Counted from the stretch's first letter, positions 1 to 11,229 are shown. The stretch is 64,000 nucleotides of DNA from Lysinibacillus pakistanensis (GCF_030123245.1 NZ_CP126101.1:122501-186500); one strand, 5' to 3'. Notes: a model not told the origin generated them from the letters alone. Made by a program: numbers and translations.

Positions 1-227
1 TAGGCTCCACCAATCATTTGTTCTTTGAAAACTGGATAAAACGACATTGAAATTGTAACAAACACATTTATTTTTTAAGTTTTTTTATAGGCTTAATAAC
101 ATAATAAAGGTTTCAAGACACGAGCAGTTCTAGGAAGCAATCGAGTGAATGAAGGAGCGTACTTAAGTACGTAACTGATTGAACGAGTGAAGCTGACAAC
201 GAAATGCGATGTGTATTGAAAGCTGCA
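1..227 (+). other. 16S-23S rRNA internal transcribed spacer (3' part)
   Basis: This is the downstream part of the 16S-23S spacer; the 16S gene lies outside the window. The stretch TTCTTTGAAAACTGGATAAA is the usual Bacillales spacer box. No tRNA gene is present in the visible part. From about 110 to 225 there is an additional structured segment containing GTACTTAAGTAC, a perfect 12-bp palindrome, just before the mature 23S start. The operon promoter is not visible here. Confidence 0.85.
18..51 (+). repeat. Left arm of the 23S processing stem
   Basis: This arm is complementary, with few mismatches, to 3169-3203 on the other side of the 23S gene. The pairing brings the 23S ends together as the long double-stranded stalk that RNase III-type enzymes cut during pre-rRNA maturation. 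The pairing is read directly from the sequence; the role is known for Bacillus rRNA operons. Confidence 0.75.
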
Positions 228-3154
<2,927 letters not shown>

Positions 3155-3168
3155 ATATGTTTGAAGCA

Positions 3169-3203
3169 TTCAATGCGCCGTTTATCCAGTTTTGAAAGAA
3201 CAA
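3169..3203 (+). repeat. Right arm of the 23S processing stem
   Basis: Complementary to 18-51, for example TTTATCCAGTTTTGAAAGAA here against TTCTTTGAAAACTGGATAAA there. Together they form the base-paired stalk flanking the 23S transcript. Confidence 0.75.
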
Positions 3204-3220
3204 GAAAGTTTAAAAAAGAC

Positions 3221-3248
3221 TTGCATTTATAACAAGATATGTTATAAT
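3221..3248 (+). promoter_or_regulatory. Possible internal sigma-A promoter before 5S rRNA
   Basis: TTGCAT at 3221-3226 is followed after 16 nt by a perfect TATAAT at 3243-3248, about 20 nt upstream of mature 5S. An A-rich stretch (AAAAAAG) lies just upstream, like an UP element. The -35 hexamer matches only 3 of 6 positions, so this could also be AT-rich spacer without activity. Confidence 0.4.
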
Positions 3249-3268
3249 AATTCTTGTCCTTAAAATAG

Positions 3269-3384
3269 TCTAGTGATGATGGCAAAGAGGTCACACCCGT
3301 TCCCATACCGAACACGGAAGTTAAGCTCTTTAGCGCCGATGGTAGTTGGGGGCTTCCCCCTGTGAGAGTAGGACGTCGCTAGGC
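3269..3384 (+). rRNA. 5S ribosomal RNA
   Basis: About 116 nt with the conserved core CACACCCGTTCCCATACCGA, the AAGCTCTTTAGCGCCGATGG segment, and complementary ends (TCTAGTGATG against GTCGCTAGGC). It follows the 23S gene by 114 nt as the last gene of the rRNA operon; no tRNA cluster follows it. Confidence 0.96.
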
Positions 3385-3390
3385 AATAGT

Positions 3391-3420
3391 AAAACCAGAG
3401 TTTATTTCTCTGGTTTTTTC
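3391..3420 (+). terminator. rRNA operon terminator
   Basis: The inverted repeat AAAACCAGAG ... CTCTGGTTTT followed by a T-rich run gives a classic Rho-independent terminator immediately after 5S rRNA. Confidence 0.9.
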
Positions 3421-3516
3421 TTTTTTATTAAATATGAAAAATTAAAATTTATAAAATTGTGTAATTCCAACAAAGTTCAAACAAAAACATAAAATTTGAA
3501 TTATTCAATTGATATA

Positions 3517-3575
3517 CTCTCTATTAGGTAAGCAGATAACAAACAAAATCTGTCTACCTAATAGGGAGTTTTTTT
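3517..3575 (+). terminator. Large two-part hairpin with U-run, no gene before it
   Basis: A 14-nt arm (3517-3530) pairs with 3555-3568, an inner CAGAT pairs with ATCTG, and the right arm runs into a T7 tract. It ends any plus-strand transcript that passes the 5S terminator, or closes an unannotated short RNA starting near 3425-3500. No coding frame with a ribosome binding site lies in front of it. Confidence 0.7.
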
Positions 3576-3576
3576 A

Positions 3577-3773
3577 GATCAATGTAAACATCTAATGGAA
3601 ATAAAACATAAGCTATCATATGACTACTTTAAGATGAATTATTTTTAGTTCTATTAATCATCTAAAATGATTCAACAGCCTGAATCCATTGAAAATCAAG
3701 ATTCAAATGGGGCTAAAAATATTTCTTATGGTTCTACTATCAAAGCCTCAAATCAATGATACATGTGCTCGAA
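3577..3773. other. AT-rich spacer without recognisable gene
   Basis: Between the hairpin and the stop codon of the LytTR gene I see no start codon with a usable ribosome binding site and no clear repeat or structured element. Confidence 0.6.
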
Positions 3774-4445
3774 TTAGAACTCTAGAGCATTTCGAAGATT
3801 ATTTAAATAAGATTGACTAACGGGCAGTTCGCTTCCATCCTTTAGGGTAATTATAAAATTGGAAGTAAGATCACGCGCCATTTTTTTTATGAAATGAATA
3901 TTCACAATATAGGATCTATGAATTCGAATAAAGAATGAGGGTAGACGCATCTGTAGCTCCTTTAATGTGATACTAGTTTTGAATTGATCTCCGTCCACAT
4001 AAAACCACGTTTTCTTCTGTAGACTTTCAATATGAGATATCTTATCAATAGCCACAGGATTCCATTCCTCCTCATGCTTCCCTGTTAAGAATTGAAATGG
4101 CTCTAATTTCTTTTCTGTAAAGGCTGAAGGCAATACTACAACAAGTGCTGCGGGTACATCTAAAATGTGTATTGGATAGCCTATACCATAATAGGGTGTT
4201 TCAAATAGGGAACTATCTAATATTGCATCTGTCCGTTTTCTTGTACGTATCACCTGCTCTGCAATGCTACCAGGTTGGACTTGTTGACCTACTTCCAAGT
4301 TGATGTTTTGGTGTCCAGAATGAAAATAGATATAGGAGTTTTCGACAGCAATTGCAATGGAAGAATAGGCTGGGATCCAGTCCTTTAGTATTGAAATAAA
4401 CTGTTGTGAAATATCTTTTGATGAAGAAAAAAACTCATTATTCAT
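3774..4445 (-). CDS. LytTR-family transcriptional regulator beside the glyoxylate shunt
   Basis: A 223-residue regulator. The C-terminal third (about 128-220) is a LytTR DNA-binding domain, recognisable by the IRIHRSYIVNIHFI segment and the terminal PVSQSYLNNL. The N-terminal ~120 residues look like a GAF/PAS-like sensor fold but have no receiver aspartate, so this is not a two-component response regulator. The start at 4445 is chosen because AAGGGGG sits 8 nt upstream; a longer frame to 4481 lacks a site. It is divergent from isocitrate lyase, 215 bp apart, which suggests it controls the aceA-aceB genes, perhaps sensing acetate or a related metabolite. That target is an inference from position. 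Confidence 0.85.
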   Translation of the reverse strand: MNNEFFSSSKDISQQFISILKDWIPAYSSIAIAVENSYIYFHSGHQNINLEVGQQVQPGSIAEQVIRTRKRTDAILDSSLFETPYYGIGYPIHILDVPAALVVVLPSAFTEKKLEPFQFLTGKHEEEWNPVAIDKISHIESLQKKTWFYVDGDQFKTSITLKELQMRLPSFFIRIHRSYIVNIHFIKKMARDLTSNFIITLKDGSELPVSQSYLNNLRNALEF

Positions 4446-4477
4446 TGTGAATATCCCCCTTGTTTGTAAACAGATTA

Positions 4478-4522
4478 CCAAATTTTGTCGCTGAAAAACC
4501 TGGTTTTATCATTAAAATTTGG
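4478..4522. promoter_or_regulatory. Nested inverted repeats between the regulator gene and aceA
   Basis: CCAAATTTT at 4478-4486 is mirrored by AAAATTTGG at 4514-4522. Between them sits a second dyad, AAAAACC-T-GGTTTTA, centred on 4501. The two concentric palindromes fall in the divergent promoter region and are good operator candidates for either gene. No consensus known to me matches them exactly. Confidence 0.5.
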
Positions 4523-4596
4523 CCTTTTATCTAAAAATAATGAAAATTCAGATGTTCTGTTATATATTAATTTACAACAAATAAACCTGTTATGGA

Positions 4597-4605
4597 ACAG
4601 TTAAT
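4597..4605 (+). promoter_or_regulatory. Candidate LytTR-type half site
   Basis: ACAGTTAAT fits the general LytTR repeat pattern [TA][AC][CA]GTTN[AG][TG]. A weaker GTT-centred copy lies 11 bp upstream (GTT at 4589) and another 12 bp downstream (4612). LytTR proteins usually bind imperfect direct repeats of this kind, but short AT-rich matches arise by chance. Confidence 0.3.
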
Positions 4606-4660
4606 TAAAAAGTTTTTTAACAGAGTGAATTGTATACAAAGGGGAAGGTGGAATTTCAAT

Positions 4661-5944
4661 ATGTCAACACGTCAAGAAAAAATTCAAGCACTAGAAAAAG
4701 AATGGGCGGAGAACCCACGTTGGGCAGGCATTGAGCGCTCTTATTCAGCTGAAGAGGTTGTAAAGTTACAGGGGTCTGTTGTGCTTGAACAAACTTTAGC
4801 AACTAAAGGTGCTGCACGACTTTGGAAGTCTCTACATCAGGAACCATTTATTAATGCATTAGGTGCATTAACTGGTAATCAAGCTGTACAACAAGTAAAG
4901 GCAGGATTACAAGCAATTTACTTATCAGGCTGGCAAGTAGCCGCTGATGCAAACCTTTCTGGTCAAATGTACCCTGACCAATCTTTATATCCAGCGAACT
5001 CTGTACCAGCAGTAGTAAAGCGTATTAACCAAGCTTTACAACGAGCTGATCAAATCGATCATGCTGAAGGACGTGTAGATCAATTTGATTGGTTTGCTCC
5101 AATCGTAGCTGATGCTGAGGCTGGCTTCGGTGGTCCTCTAAATGTATTTGAACTTGTAAAAGGAATGATTGAGGCAGGAGCTGCTGGTGTTCATTTAGAG
5201 GATCAATTAGCTTCTGAGAAAAAATGTGGTCACTTAGGTGGTAAAGTTTTACTTCCAACACAAAATGCTGTTCGTAACTTAGTAGCTGCTCGTCTTGCAA
5301 CAGATGTAATGGGTGTAGATACAGTTTTAATCGCACGTACAGATGCAGATGCAGCAGATATGGTAACATCTGATATTGATCCACGCGATGCTGAATTTAT
5401 TACAGGTGAACGTACACCAGAAGGCTTCTTCCGTACAAAACCAGGTATTAAACAAGCAATTGCACGTGGTTTAGCTTACGCACCATATGCAGATTTAATT
5501 TGGTGTGAAACATCTAAGCCATCTCTTGACGAAGCTCGTGAATTTGCAGCAGCAATTCATGCTGAATTCCCAGGTAAAATGCTTGCGTATAACTGCTCAC
5601 CTTCATTCAACTGGAAGGCTAACCTTTCAGAAGAAGAAATCGCTGAGTATCAACGTGAACTTGGTAAACTGGGTTATAAATTCCAATTCGTTACATTAGC
5701 AGGTTTCCATGCATTAAACCACTCTATGTTTGAGCTTGCGCATGATTATAAAGATAATGGTATGGCTGCTTACTCTAAGCTACAACAAGCTGAATTCGCT
5801 TCTGAATCAAAAGGTTATACAGCTACACGCCATCAACGCGAGGTTGGTACTGGTTACTTTGATGAAGTTTCTCAAGTTATTTCTGGTGGTACTTCTTCAA
5901 CAACAGCAATGGCTGGCTCTACAGAAACAGAACAATTTGTTTAA
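4661..5944 (+). CDS. aceA: Isocitrate lyase
   Basis: Splits isocitrate into glyoxylate and succinate, the first glyoxylate-bypass reaction, allowing growth on acetate and fatty acids. The 427-residue protein is full length for the Bacillus type. The catalytic loop KKCGH lies at residues 187-191 with the active cysteine at 189, and [14 protein letters not shown] Mg/substrate motifs precede it. An upstream in-frame ATG at 4592 would add 23 residues, but GGGGAAGGTGG stands 8-9 nt before the ATG at 4661, so the shorter form is preferred. It is followed 112 bp later by malate synthase, completing the shunt. Control is probably through the divergent LytTR regulator and the palindromes in the shared intergenic region. 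Confidence 0.97.
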   Translation: MSTRQEKIQALEKEWAENPRWAGIERSYSAEEVVKLQGSVVLEQTLATKGAARLWKSLHQEPFINALGALTGNQAVQQVKAGLQAIYLSGWQVAADANLSGQMYPDQSLYPANSVPAVVKRINQALQRADQIDHAEGRVDQFDWFAPIVADAEAGFGGPLNVFELVKGMIEAGAAGVHLEDQLASEKKCGHLGGKVLLPTQNAVRNLVAARLATDVMGVDTVLIARTDADAADMVTSDIDPRDAEFITGERTPEGFFRTKPGIKQAIARGLAYAPYADLIWCETSKPSLDEAREFAAAIHAEFPGKMLAYNCSPSFNWKANLSEEEIAEYQRELGKLGYKFQFVTLAGFHALNHSMFELAHDYKDNGMAAYSKLQQAEFASESKGYTATRHQREVGTGYFDEVSQVISGGTSSTTAMAGSTETEQFV

Positions 5945-6056
5945 TTCTAAATTAATTACGCGTATATCCTAAATTCATAATCATAGATAGTCTCCTCCGC
6001 TCCTCCTAAGGCGGGGGATGACTCAACTAAATTCACAAAGGTGGGGGAAACTACTA

Positions 6057-7655
6057 ATGGAACAAGCAACAACAGGTAAGCTTAAAATTGTTGGGGAACA
6101 AAATGAGCAAACAAAAGAAATCTTAACACCAGAAGCCCTTGAGTTTGTTCTTGCCCTGCACGAAAAATTTGATGCTCGACGTAAAGAACTGCTAACAGCA
6201 CGTCAAGAACGTCAAAAGCGACTTGATGCAGGTGAGAAGCTTGATTTCTTACCAGAAACAAAGCATATTCGTGAGGGAGATTGGTCAATTGCACCACTTC
6301 CAGCCGATTTGCAAGATCGCCGTGTTGAAATTACAGGACCGGTGGATCGTAAAATGGTTATTAATGCATTAAACTCTGGTGCAAAAATGTTTATGGCTTG
6401 CTTTGAGGATGCATCATCCCCGACATGGGAAAACATGATTGGCGGCCAAATTAATATGCGTGATGCTATTAATAAAACAATTGAATTTACTCAAGCATCC
6501 AATGGAAAGACGTATAAATTAAACGAGCAAACGGCAGTGTTATTAGTTCGTCCACGTGGTCTTCATTTACTTGAAAAGCATGTCCTTGTGGATGGAGAAC
6601 CAATTTCAGGTAGTTTCTTTGACTTCGGCTTGTATTTATTCCACAATGCAAAAAATGCATTGTCACAGGGTACGGGTCCGTACTTCTATTTACCAAAGCT
6701 TGAAAGCCATTTAGAGGCACGACTATGGAATGATGTCTTTGTGTTTGCCCAAGATTATATTGGCATTCCACAAGGTACAATTAAGGCTACAGTTTTAATT
6801 GAAACAATTTTAGCTGCATTTGAAATGGATGAAATTTTATATGAACTACGTGAGCATTCAGCTGGATTAAATTGTGGTCGTTGGGATTATATTTTCAGCT
6901 ATATCAAGCGTCTACGAAACCAGCCTGATGTCATTTTACCTGACCGTGGGCAAGTTACAATGACAGTACCATTTATGAAGGCGTATACATCATTATGTAT
7001 CCAAACATGTCATAAACGTAATGCACCTGCGATGGGTGGAATGGCAGCCCAAATTCCAGTTAAAGGTGATGATGAGGCGAACGCTATAGCATTTGCAAAG
7101 GTTGCTGAGGATAAGCGTCGTGAAGCAACAGATGGCCATGACGGTACTTGGGTTGCACACCCAGGCATGGTTGCTACGGCGATGGAGCAGTTTGATGCGA
7201 TTATGACAACGCCAAACCAAATCCATAAAAAACGTGAGGATGTAAATGTTATAGCTGAAGATTTAGTAGCTGTCCCAGAAGGTACAATTACTCTTGATGG
7301 ACTTCGTATAAACTGTAGTGTAGGTGTTCAATATATTGCCTCATGGTTACGAGGAAACGGAGCTGCACCTATTAATAACTTGATGGAAGATGCTGCAACT
7401 GCGGAAATCTCTCGTACACAAGTATGGCAATGGATTCGACATCCTAAAGGTATTTTAGATGATGGTCGTGGCATTACATTGGCATTCGTATTAGAAATCT
7501 TGGAAGAAGAGCTTGTGAAAATTAAAGAAGCTGTTGGGGAACAAGCCTATAACAGTGGTCGCTATGATGAAGCTGCCGAGCTGTTTAAATCTTTAATTGA
7601 GCAGGATGAATTTGCCGAATTCTTGACACTTCCAGGTTATGGAAAATTAGCGTAA
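6057..7655 (+). CDS. aceB: Malate synthase A
   Basis: Condenses glyoxylate with acetyl-CoA to malate, the second glyoxylate-bypass step. The 532-residue length is that of the A isoform. Family motifs include GPVDRKM near 98, [13 protein letters not shown] near 115-127, [14 protein letters not shown] near 211-224 and [17 protein letters not shown] near 422. The start at 6057 has AAAGGTGGGGG nine bases upstream; the earlier ATG at 6018 has its purine tract abutting the codon and is less likely. The short gap after aceA has no strong terminator, so the two genes are probably co-transcribed. Confidence 0.97.
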   Translation: MEQATTGKLKIVGEQNEQTKEILTPEALEFVLALHEKFDARRKELLTARQERQKRLDAGEKLDFLPETKHIREGDWSIAPLPADLQDRRVEITGPVDRKMVINALNSGAKMFMACFEDASSPTWENMIGGQINMRDAINKTIEFTQASNGKTYKLNEQTAVLLVRPRGLHLLEKHVLVDGEPISGSFFDFGLYLFHNAKNALSQGTGPYFYLPKLESHLEARLWNDVFVFAQDYIGIPQGTIKATVLIETILAAFEMDEILYELREHSAGLNCGRWDYIFSYIKRLRNQPDVILPDRGQVTMTVPFMKAYTSLCIQTCHKRNAPAMGGMAAQIPVKGDDEANAIAFAKVAEDKRREATDGHDGTWVAHPGMVATAMEQFDAIMTTPNQIHKKREDVNVIAEDLVAVPEGTITLDGLRINCSVGVQYIASWLRGNGAAPINNLMEDAATAEISRTQVWQWIRHPKGILDDGRGITLAFVLEILEEELVKIKEAVGEQAYNSGRYDEAAELFKSLIEQDEFAEFLTLPGYGKLA

Positions 7656-7847
7656 TCAATAGCAATCTACTAAACGAACATATCCAACTTTCCTAAAATA
7701 ATTGTGGACTGAACTCGAATGCAGTCCACCCAATTCCACTATTGAAATGAGCAGGGTCTGTTCCCCTGTTCTTTCCTAAACGAAATGAGCGCGTTTTTGT
7801 AATAAAAAGGGGTCTACTATAAAAGTAAAGAGATTTAAATGGGGTGT

Positions 7848-7893
7848 AAGATGTCTTGCAAGCTTAGATGGGGGGCTTGTAGGACATCTTTTT
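7848..7893 (+). terminator. Hairpin with U-run downstream of aceB
   Basis: AAGATGTC-TTGCAAGC pairs imperfectly with GCTTGTAGGACATCTT and is followed by TTT. It is probably a backup terminator for the aceA-aceB transcript. Confidence 0.65.
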
Positions 7894-7944
7894 CGTAATT
7901 AGGGAAACTAAACACTCTAGAGAACCAGTCAAGAAGCCTTTTCA

Positions 7945-7980
7945 GGGAGATGTCTCAGTATTTATGAGACACCTCTTTTT
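7945..7980 (+). terminator. Terminator between convergent genes
   Basis: GAGATGTCTCA ... TGAGACACCTC followed by TTTTT. The U-run is on the plus strand; the hairpin may also stop the convergent methyltransferase transcript, though no U-run follows in that direction. Confidence 0.7.
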
Positions 7981-7981
7981 A

Positions 7982-8647
7982 TTATTTAACGATCGCTAGC
8001 ACAAAGCCATCGTACCCCTTAGTACCAACCGTTTGTATAGCTGTTGACTCAATTTGTGTTTCTTCTTTTAATAAATCCATAAATTGTCGCACACCTTGTA
8101 CCCGTTCATCTTCACTATTTTCATCTATTACTTCGCCATTGCGCACTACATTATCAGCGACAATTACAGCTCCTGGGTTAGCTAATTGTATAGCCCACTT
8201 TAAATAGTCTGGATTATTAGGCTTGTCTGCATCGATAAAAATGAAATCGAAAGCTGGAGCTGCATTTTTCAGAGTAGGTAATGTATCTAATGCATTACCT
8301 ACAATTATTTCCACTTTATTTTCATAACCAGAATCTTTAATATTTTGCTTTGCTAGGGAGGCATACTCTGGATTAATTTCAAGAGTGTAGACTTTTCCTT
8401 CTTTTGGAAGAGAGCGTGCTAACCATAAACTACTGTATCCACCAAGAGTTCCGATTTCTAAAATATTCTTTGCACCTTTGATCTTGGCCAATAAATATAA
8501 CAGCATGCCTTGAGTTGGTGAGACATCGATTTCGGGAATACCTGCTACTTTATTTGCCTGTAATACAGCTTCTAGTTTTCTATCCACCGGTATTAACTTT
8601 TCCAAAAAATACTCATCTACATGATTCCAAACAGTTGAATTGGTCAT
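7982..8647 (-). CDS. SAM-dependent O-methyltransferase, catechol/caffeoyl-CoA type
   Basis: A 221-residue class I methyltransferase of the O-methyltransferase 3 family (YrrM-like). The SAM-binding glycine loop LEIGTLGGYSSL lies at about 62-73 and the metal-binding IFIDADKPN segment at about 134-143; VVADNVVRNG follows, as in cation-dependent catechol methyltransferases. The start at 8647 has GGAGAAG seven bases upstream; a longer frame to 8689 has none. It is divergent from a LysR regulator 128 bp away, a common pairing of a regulator with its target. The small-molecule substrate cannot be read from the sequence. Confidence 0.88.
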   Translation of the reverse strand: MTNSTVWNHVDEYFLEKLIPVDRKLEAVLQANKVAGIPEIDVSPTQGMLLYLLAKIKGAKNILEIGTLGGYSSLWLARSLPKEGKVYTLEINPEYASLAKQNIKDSGYENKVEIIVGNALDTLPTLKNAAPAFDFIFIDADKPNNPDYLKWAIQLANPGAVIVADNVVRNGEVIDENSEDERVQGVRQFMDLLKEETQIESTAIQTVGTKGYDGFVLAIVK

Positions 8648-8674
8648 CAAATCTTCTCCATTTCCACATTTTCT

Positions 8675-8690
8675 CTTGCAAGCTTGCAAG
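8675..8690. promoter_or_regulatory. Perfect 16-bp palindrome in the methyltransferase leader
   Basis: CTTGCAAGCTTGCAAG is a perfect palindrome 28-43 bp upstream of the methyltransferase start. Its first 11 bases recur in the hairpin at 7856-7866. It could be an operator or the start of a hairpin in the mRNA leader. Confidence 0.45.
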
Positions 8691-8741
8691 TTAAGTGTAT
8701 GTTAGAATAAATCATAATAAAAATATATTATTGTTATTAAT

Positions 8742-8760
8742 CCATAACTTTTGATTATGG
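8742..8760. promoter_or_regulatory. LysR-type T-N11-A box
   Basis: CCATAA-N7-TTATGG forms a dyad with the T-N11-A pattern characteristic of LysR recognition sites. It ends 15 bp before the lysR start, as expected for autoregulation, and lies within the shared promoter region of the methyltransferase. Confidence 0.65.
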
Positions 8761-8775
8761 GTACGAGGTGAAACC

Positions 8776-9663
8776 ATGAATATTCATGCATTGAAGTTAT
8801 TTTATCAAGTTGCTACAACTGGTAGCTTCACAAAGGCAGCAGAGTTACTCTGTATTAGTCAACCAGCCATCTCAAGTCAAATTAAAAAATTTGAGCATGA
8901 AATTGGTGTTCAATTATTCAAACAGCAAGGAAGAGGTGTAATATTAACTGATTTTGGAGAAGCCTTAGCAGAAAAAGCGAGAAACCTTGTTGCACTTGAA
9001 GAGCACATTGAATCATTTATTGAGGATTATCTATTTGCAAAAGCTGGTACGATACATATTGTTGCAACTTACTTACCAGCCAACTTTCTAATTCCAAAAT
9101 GGGCAGCTACCTTTAAAGGAGCACATGAAGATGTGAACTTAGTCATTACAACAACTAATACGAAAGATGCCTTTGAACAGCTAATTCACTATAAAGCTGA
9201 TATTGCCATTTATGGTGGAGGGATTTCAGAAAGGCCGGAGGAAATAGCTTGGGAGGAGCTTTTTGAAGATGAATTATGGTTTGTTGTTTCACCTGCCCAT
9301 CGCTATGCAAATCAAAGCATTGCACTTGCTGATATGATGAAGGAACCCTTTATAATGCGGGAGGAGGGTAGCTCTATGAGGGAGCATCTTTTTTCTTTAT
9401 GTCAAACCTATCAAGTGAAACCGCCAAAAATAGCTCTTCAATTCAATGGCATTAATGAAACCATTCGTTCCGTTATGGCGGGCTATGGTGCAAATTTTAT
9501 TTCATCATTAGCAGTTCGCGAGTATGTGGATAGCGGTCAATTGGCAAGAGTCTATGTAAAGGATATTCATATTAAACATAAAATTGCTATATGTACGAGA
9601 AAGAATGGAAGGCAAAGTATACTTGTACAAAAATTTATAGAAACGGTTAAGAGCTCTCTATAA
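8776..9663 (+). CDS. LysR-family transcriptional regulator
   Basis: A 295-residue LysR regulator of normal length. The winged helix-turn-helix is at residues 1-60 (FYQVATTGSFTKAAELLCIS, then QPAISSQIKKFE) and the periplasmic-binding-like effector domain covers about 90-295. The start has GAGGTGAAACC directly upstream. Divergent orientation from the O-methyltransferase and the T-N11-A dyad in between suggest it regulates that gene and itself. The C-terminal domain resembles the CysL/YwfK-YtlI branch only in general; no inducer can be named. Confidence 0.92.
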   Translation: MNIHALKLFYQVATTGSFTKAAELLCISQPAISSQIKKFEHEIGVQLFKQQGRGVILTDFGEALAEKARNLVALEEHIESFIEDYLFAKAGTIHIVATYLPANFLIPKWAATFKGAHEDVNLVITTTNTKDAFEQLIHYKADIAIYGGGISERPEEIAWEELFEDELWFVVSPAHRYANQSIALADMMKEPFIMREEGSSMREHLFSLCQTYQVKPPKIALQFNGINETIRSVMAGYGANFISSLAVREYVDSGQLARVYVKDIHIKHKIAICTRKNGRQSILVQKFIETVKSSL

Positions 9664-9687
9664 CTTTTCTTTATGCATAATAATCAA

Positions 9688-9718
9688 ATATTTGTTATAT
9701 TATTTGTATAACAAATAT
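9688..9718. promoter_or_regulatory. Palindromic operator of the GntR gene (12-7-12)
   Basis: ATATTTGTTATA, 7 nt, then TATAACAAATAT: a perfect inverted repeat 13 bp before the gntR start. The core TTGTTATA-N7-TATAACAA recurs at 30968-30990. Placement suggests autorepression by the GntR protein. Confidence 0.8.
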
Positions 9719-9731
9719 GGAGATGATTGAA

Positions 9732-10127
9732 ATGTATATTCAAATTGAGCCTCAATCTGACGTTCCTATTTATGAACAGGTAACACGTCAAATTATTGAA
9801 GGGATTGCAAGAGGAGAAATGAAGCCTGGTGACACCTTGCCATCCGTGCGTAATTTAGCGGCTGATTTAGGTGTTAATATGCATACAGTCAATAAAAGCT
9901 ATCATGAGCTAGAAGAGAAGGGAATTATCACAATAAGAGCCAAATCAGGAGCTATTATTCGTTCAGCTGAAGAGCGAGCCTTAACACCTAAACAATTACA
10001 GCAGATTGAAAAAAATTTAAAGCCTGTTGTGGCAGAAGGAATGGTGCTTGGTGCAACAGCAGAGCAGATTGAGCACATGATGAAAAAGGTATTCGCTGAT
10101 TTGCAAATATCAGTAGAAGGGGTATAG
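9732..10127 (+). CDS. GntR-family regulator, YtrA/YhcF subfamily
   Basis: A 131-residue repressor with the GntR winged helix at about 10-78 (PIYEQVTRQIIEGIARGEMK, LPSVRNLAADLGVN) and only a short helical tail, as in the YtrA subfamily that usually controls ABC transporters. The start at 9732 is chosen because GGAG lies 9-10 nt upstream; the upstream in-frame ATG at 9717 falls inside the operator arm and has no site. It is followed after 4 bp by a DUF1648 membrane protein, so the two form an operon. The same operator core stands before the YxlEFG-like ABC operon at 31 kb, making that a predicted target. Confidence 0.92.
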   Translation: MYIQIEPQSDVPIYEQVTRQIIEGIARGEMKPGDTLPSVRNLAADLGVNMHTVNKSYHELEEKGIITIRAKSGAIIRSAEERALTPKQLQQIEKNLKPVVAEGMVLGATAEQIEHMMKKVFADLQISVEGV

Positions 10128-10131
10128 AGAG

Positions 10132-11226
10132 ATGCTACTTGGTGTTTTTATCACAATCTACATCATAAATTTAGCTTTACAAGTTTTTATTCCCTATATC
10201 GTACGAGAAACAATTATCTTTGGTGTTACTGTGCCTGAGCAGAATGTAAAACATCCTACATTAAGGAATATGAAAAAGCATTATGCACAAATAGTAGGAA
10301 TATTCGGGATTGTGTTTTTAATAGTTATGATTGTAGGCTTTTCTTTTGTACAATCTACCTTCATTCAAGGGAATTTACTACTGGGGTGCTTTTTTGCTAT
10401 GCTTGCGGTGAGTATGGCACTATATTGGATGAACCATCATAAAGTTTTAAAACTTAAAAATCAAGAGCAATGGGGCTTGCATATCAAGCAAGTACGCTCT
10501 GTTGATTTAACAGCACGTAGCAGAGATGAAATGCTGCCATGGCCATTTTATGTAGCACCTTTAGGAGTAACAATCTTTTTAATCATCTTTACTTTGCTAC
10601 ATTACGAACAAATACCAGATAAAATAGCTGTTCATTGGGGGCCAAGAGGTGAGGCAGATTCTTGGAGAAATAAATCGTATTTTACAGCCTTATCTTTACC
10701 ATTGATTATGCTAATGATGCAATGTATGATGTGGGGAGTTGTTGATTCTATAAAGCGTTCAGCGATTAAATTAGCTGTTAATCGTAAGGAGGAATCGTTG
10801 GAGGATCAACTGAAAAGTCGAAAATATATGAGTTGGAGTATTATGCTAATAAGCTATACGCTAACAATTCTATTTACGGTGCTACAGCTTAGCAATATTT
10901 ATCCTTCAATAGCTGAAGGCAATAAACTTTTACCGTTATTTATTTTTTATTTAGTAATTATTCTAGGCTCTCTACTTGCTTATGCATGGAAAAAACGTCA
11001 GTTGCGTGTGAAGTTTGAAGAAAATTCCGATTCTAAAGTAATGGATTTGGATGATGACCGCTTTTGGAAAGGCGGATTAATCTATATGAATAAGCAGGAC
11101 CCTTCTGTTTTTGTAGAAAAACGCTTTGGCATAGGCTGGACGATGAATCTTGCAAATCCAAGAGGCTATATTGTCATTGGATTACCACTTCTTATTATGC
11201 TGTTAATTTGTATCTTTGCACTCTAA
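10132..11226 (+). CDS. DUF1648/DUF5808 integral membrane protein
   Basis: A 364-residue multi-span membrane protein. About eight hydrophobic segments are seen. The DUF1648 signature IAVHWGPRGEADSW lies between segments near 165, and the C-terminal DRFWKGGLIYMNKQDPS and KRFGIGWTMNLANP are typical of DUF5808. Some DUF1648 relatives (SdpI) give immunity to a secreted toxin or act as signal transducers, but this protein's role is unknown. It lies 4 bp after the GntR gene and presumably shares its regulation. Confidence 0.85.
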   Translation: MLLGVFITIYIINLALQVFIPYIVRETIIFGVTVPEQNVKHPTLRNMKKHYAQIVGIFGIVFLIVMIVGFSFVQSTFIQGNLLLGCFFAMLAVSMALYWMNHHKVLKLKNQEQWGLHIKQVRSVDLTARSRDEMLPWPFYVAPLGVTIFLIIFTLLHYEQIPDKIAVHWGPRGEADSWRNKSYFTALSLPLIMLMMQCMMWGVVDSIKRSAIKLAVNRKEESLEDQLKSRKYMSWSIMLISYTLTILFTVLQLSNIYPSIAEGNKLLPLFIFYLVIILGSLLAYAWKKRQLRVKFEENSDSKVMDLDDDRFWKGGLIYMNKQDPSVFVEKRFGIGWTMNLANPRGYIVIGLPLLIMLLICIFAL

Positions 11227-11229
11227 AAA

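Larger units (their letters stand above)
7656..7981. other. Spacer with several stacked hairpins
   Basis: No gene is seen. Hairpins occur at 7704-7729 (GTGGACTG/CAGTCCAC, no U-run), 7778-7799 (weak), 7848-7893 and 7945-7980. The last two have U-runs and are listed separately. No ribosome binding site plus start lies between them, so a short untranslated RNA is possible but unproven. Confidence 0.6.

Noticed and set aside
5025..5384. A 119-codon minus-strand frame inside aceA
   Set aside because: It is rich in Leu, His and Gln, an antisense shadow of the coding strand, with no ribosome binding site.
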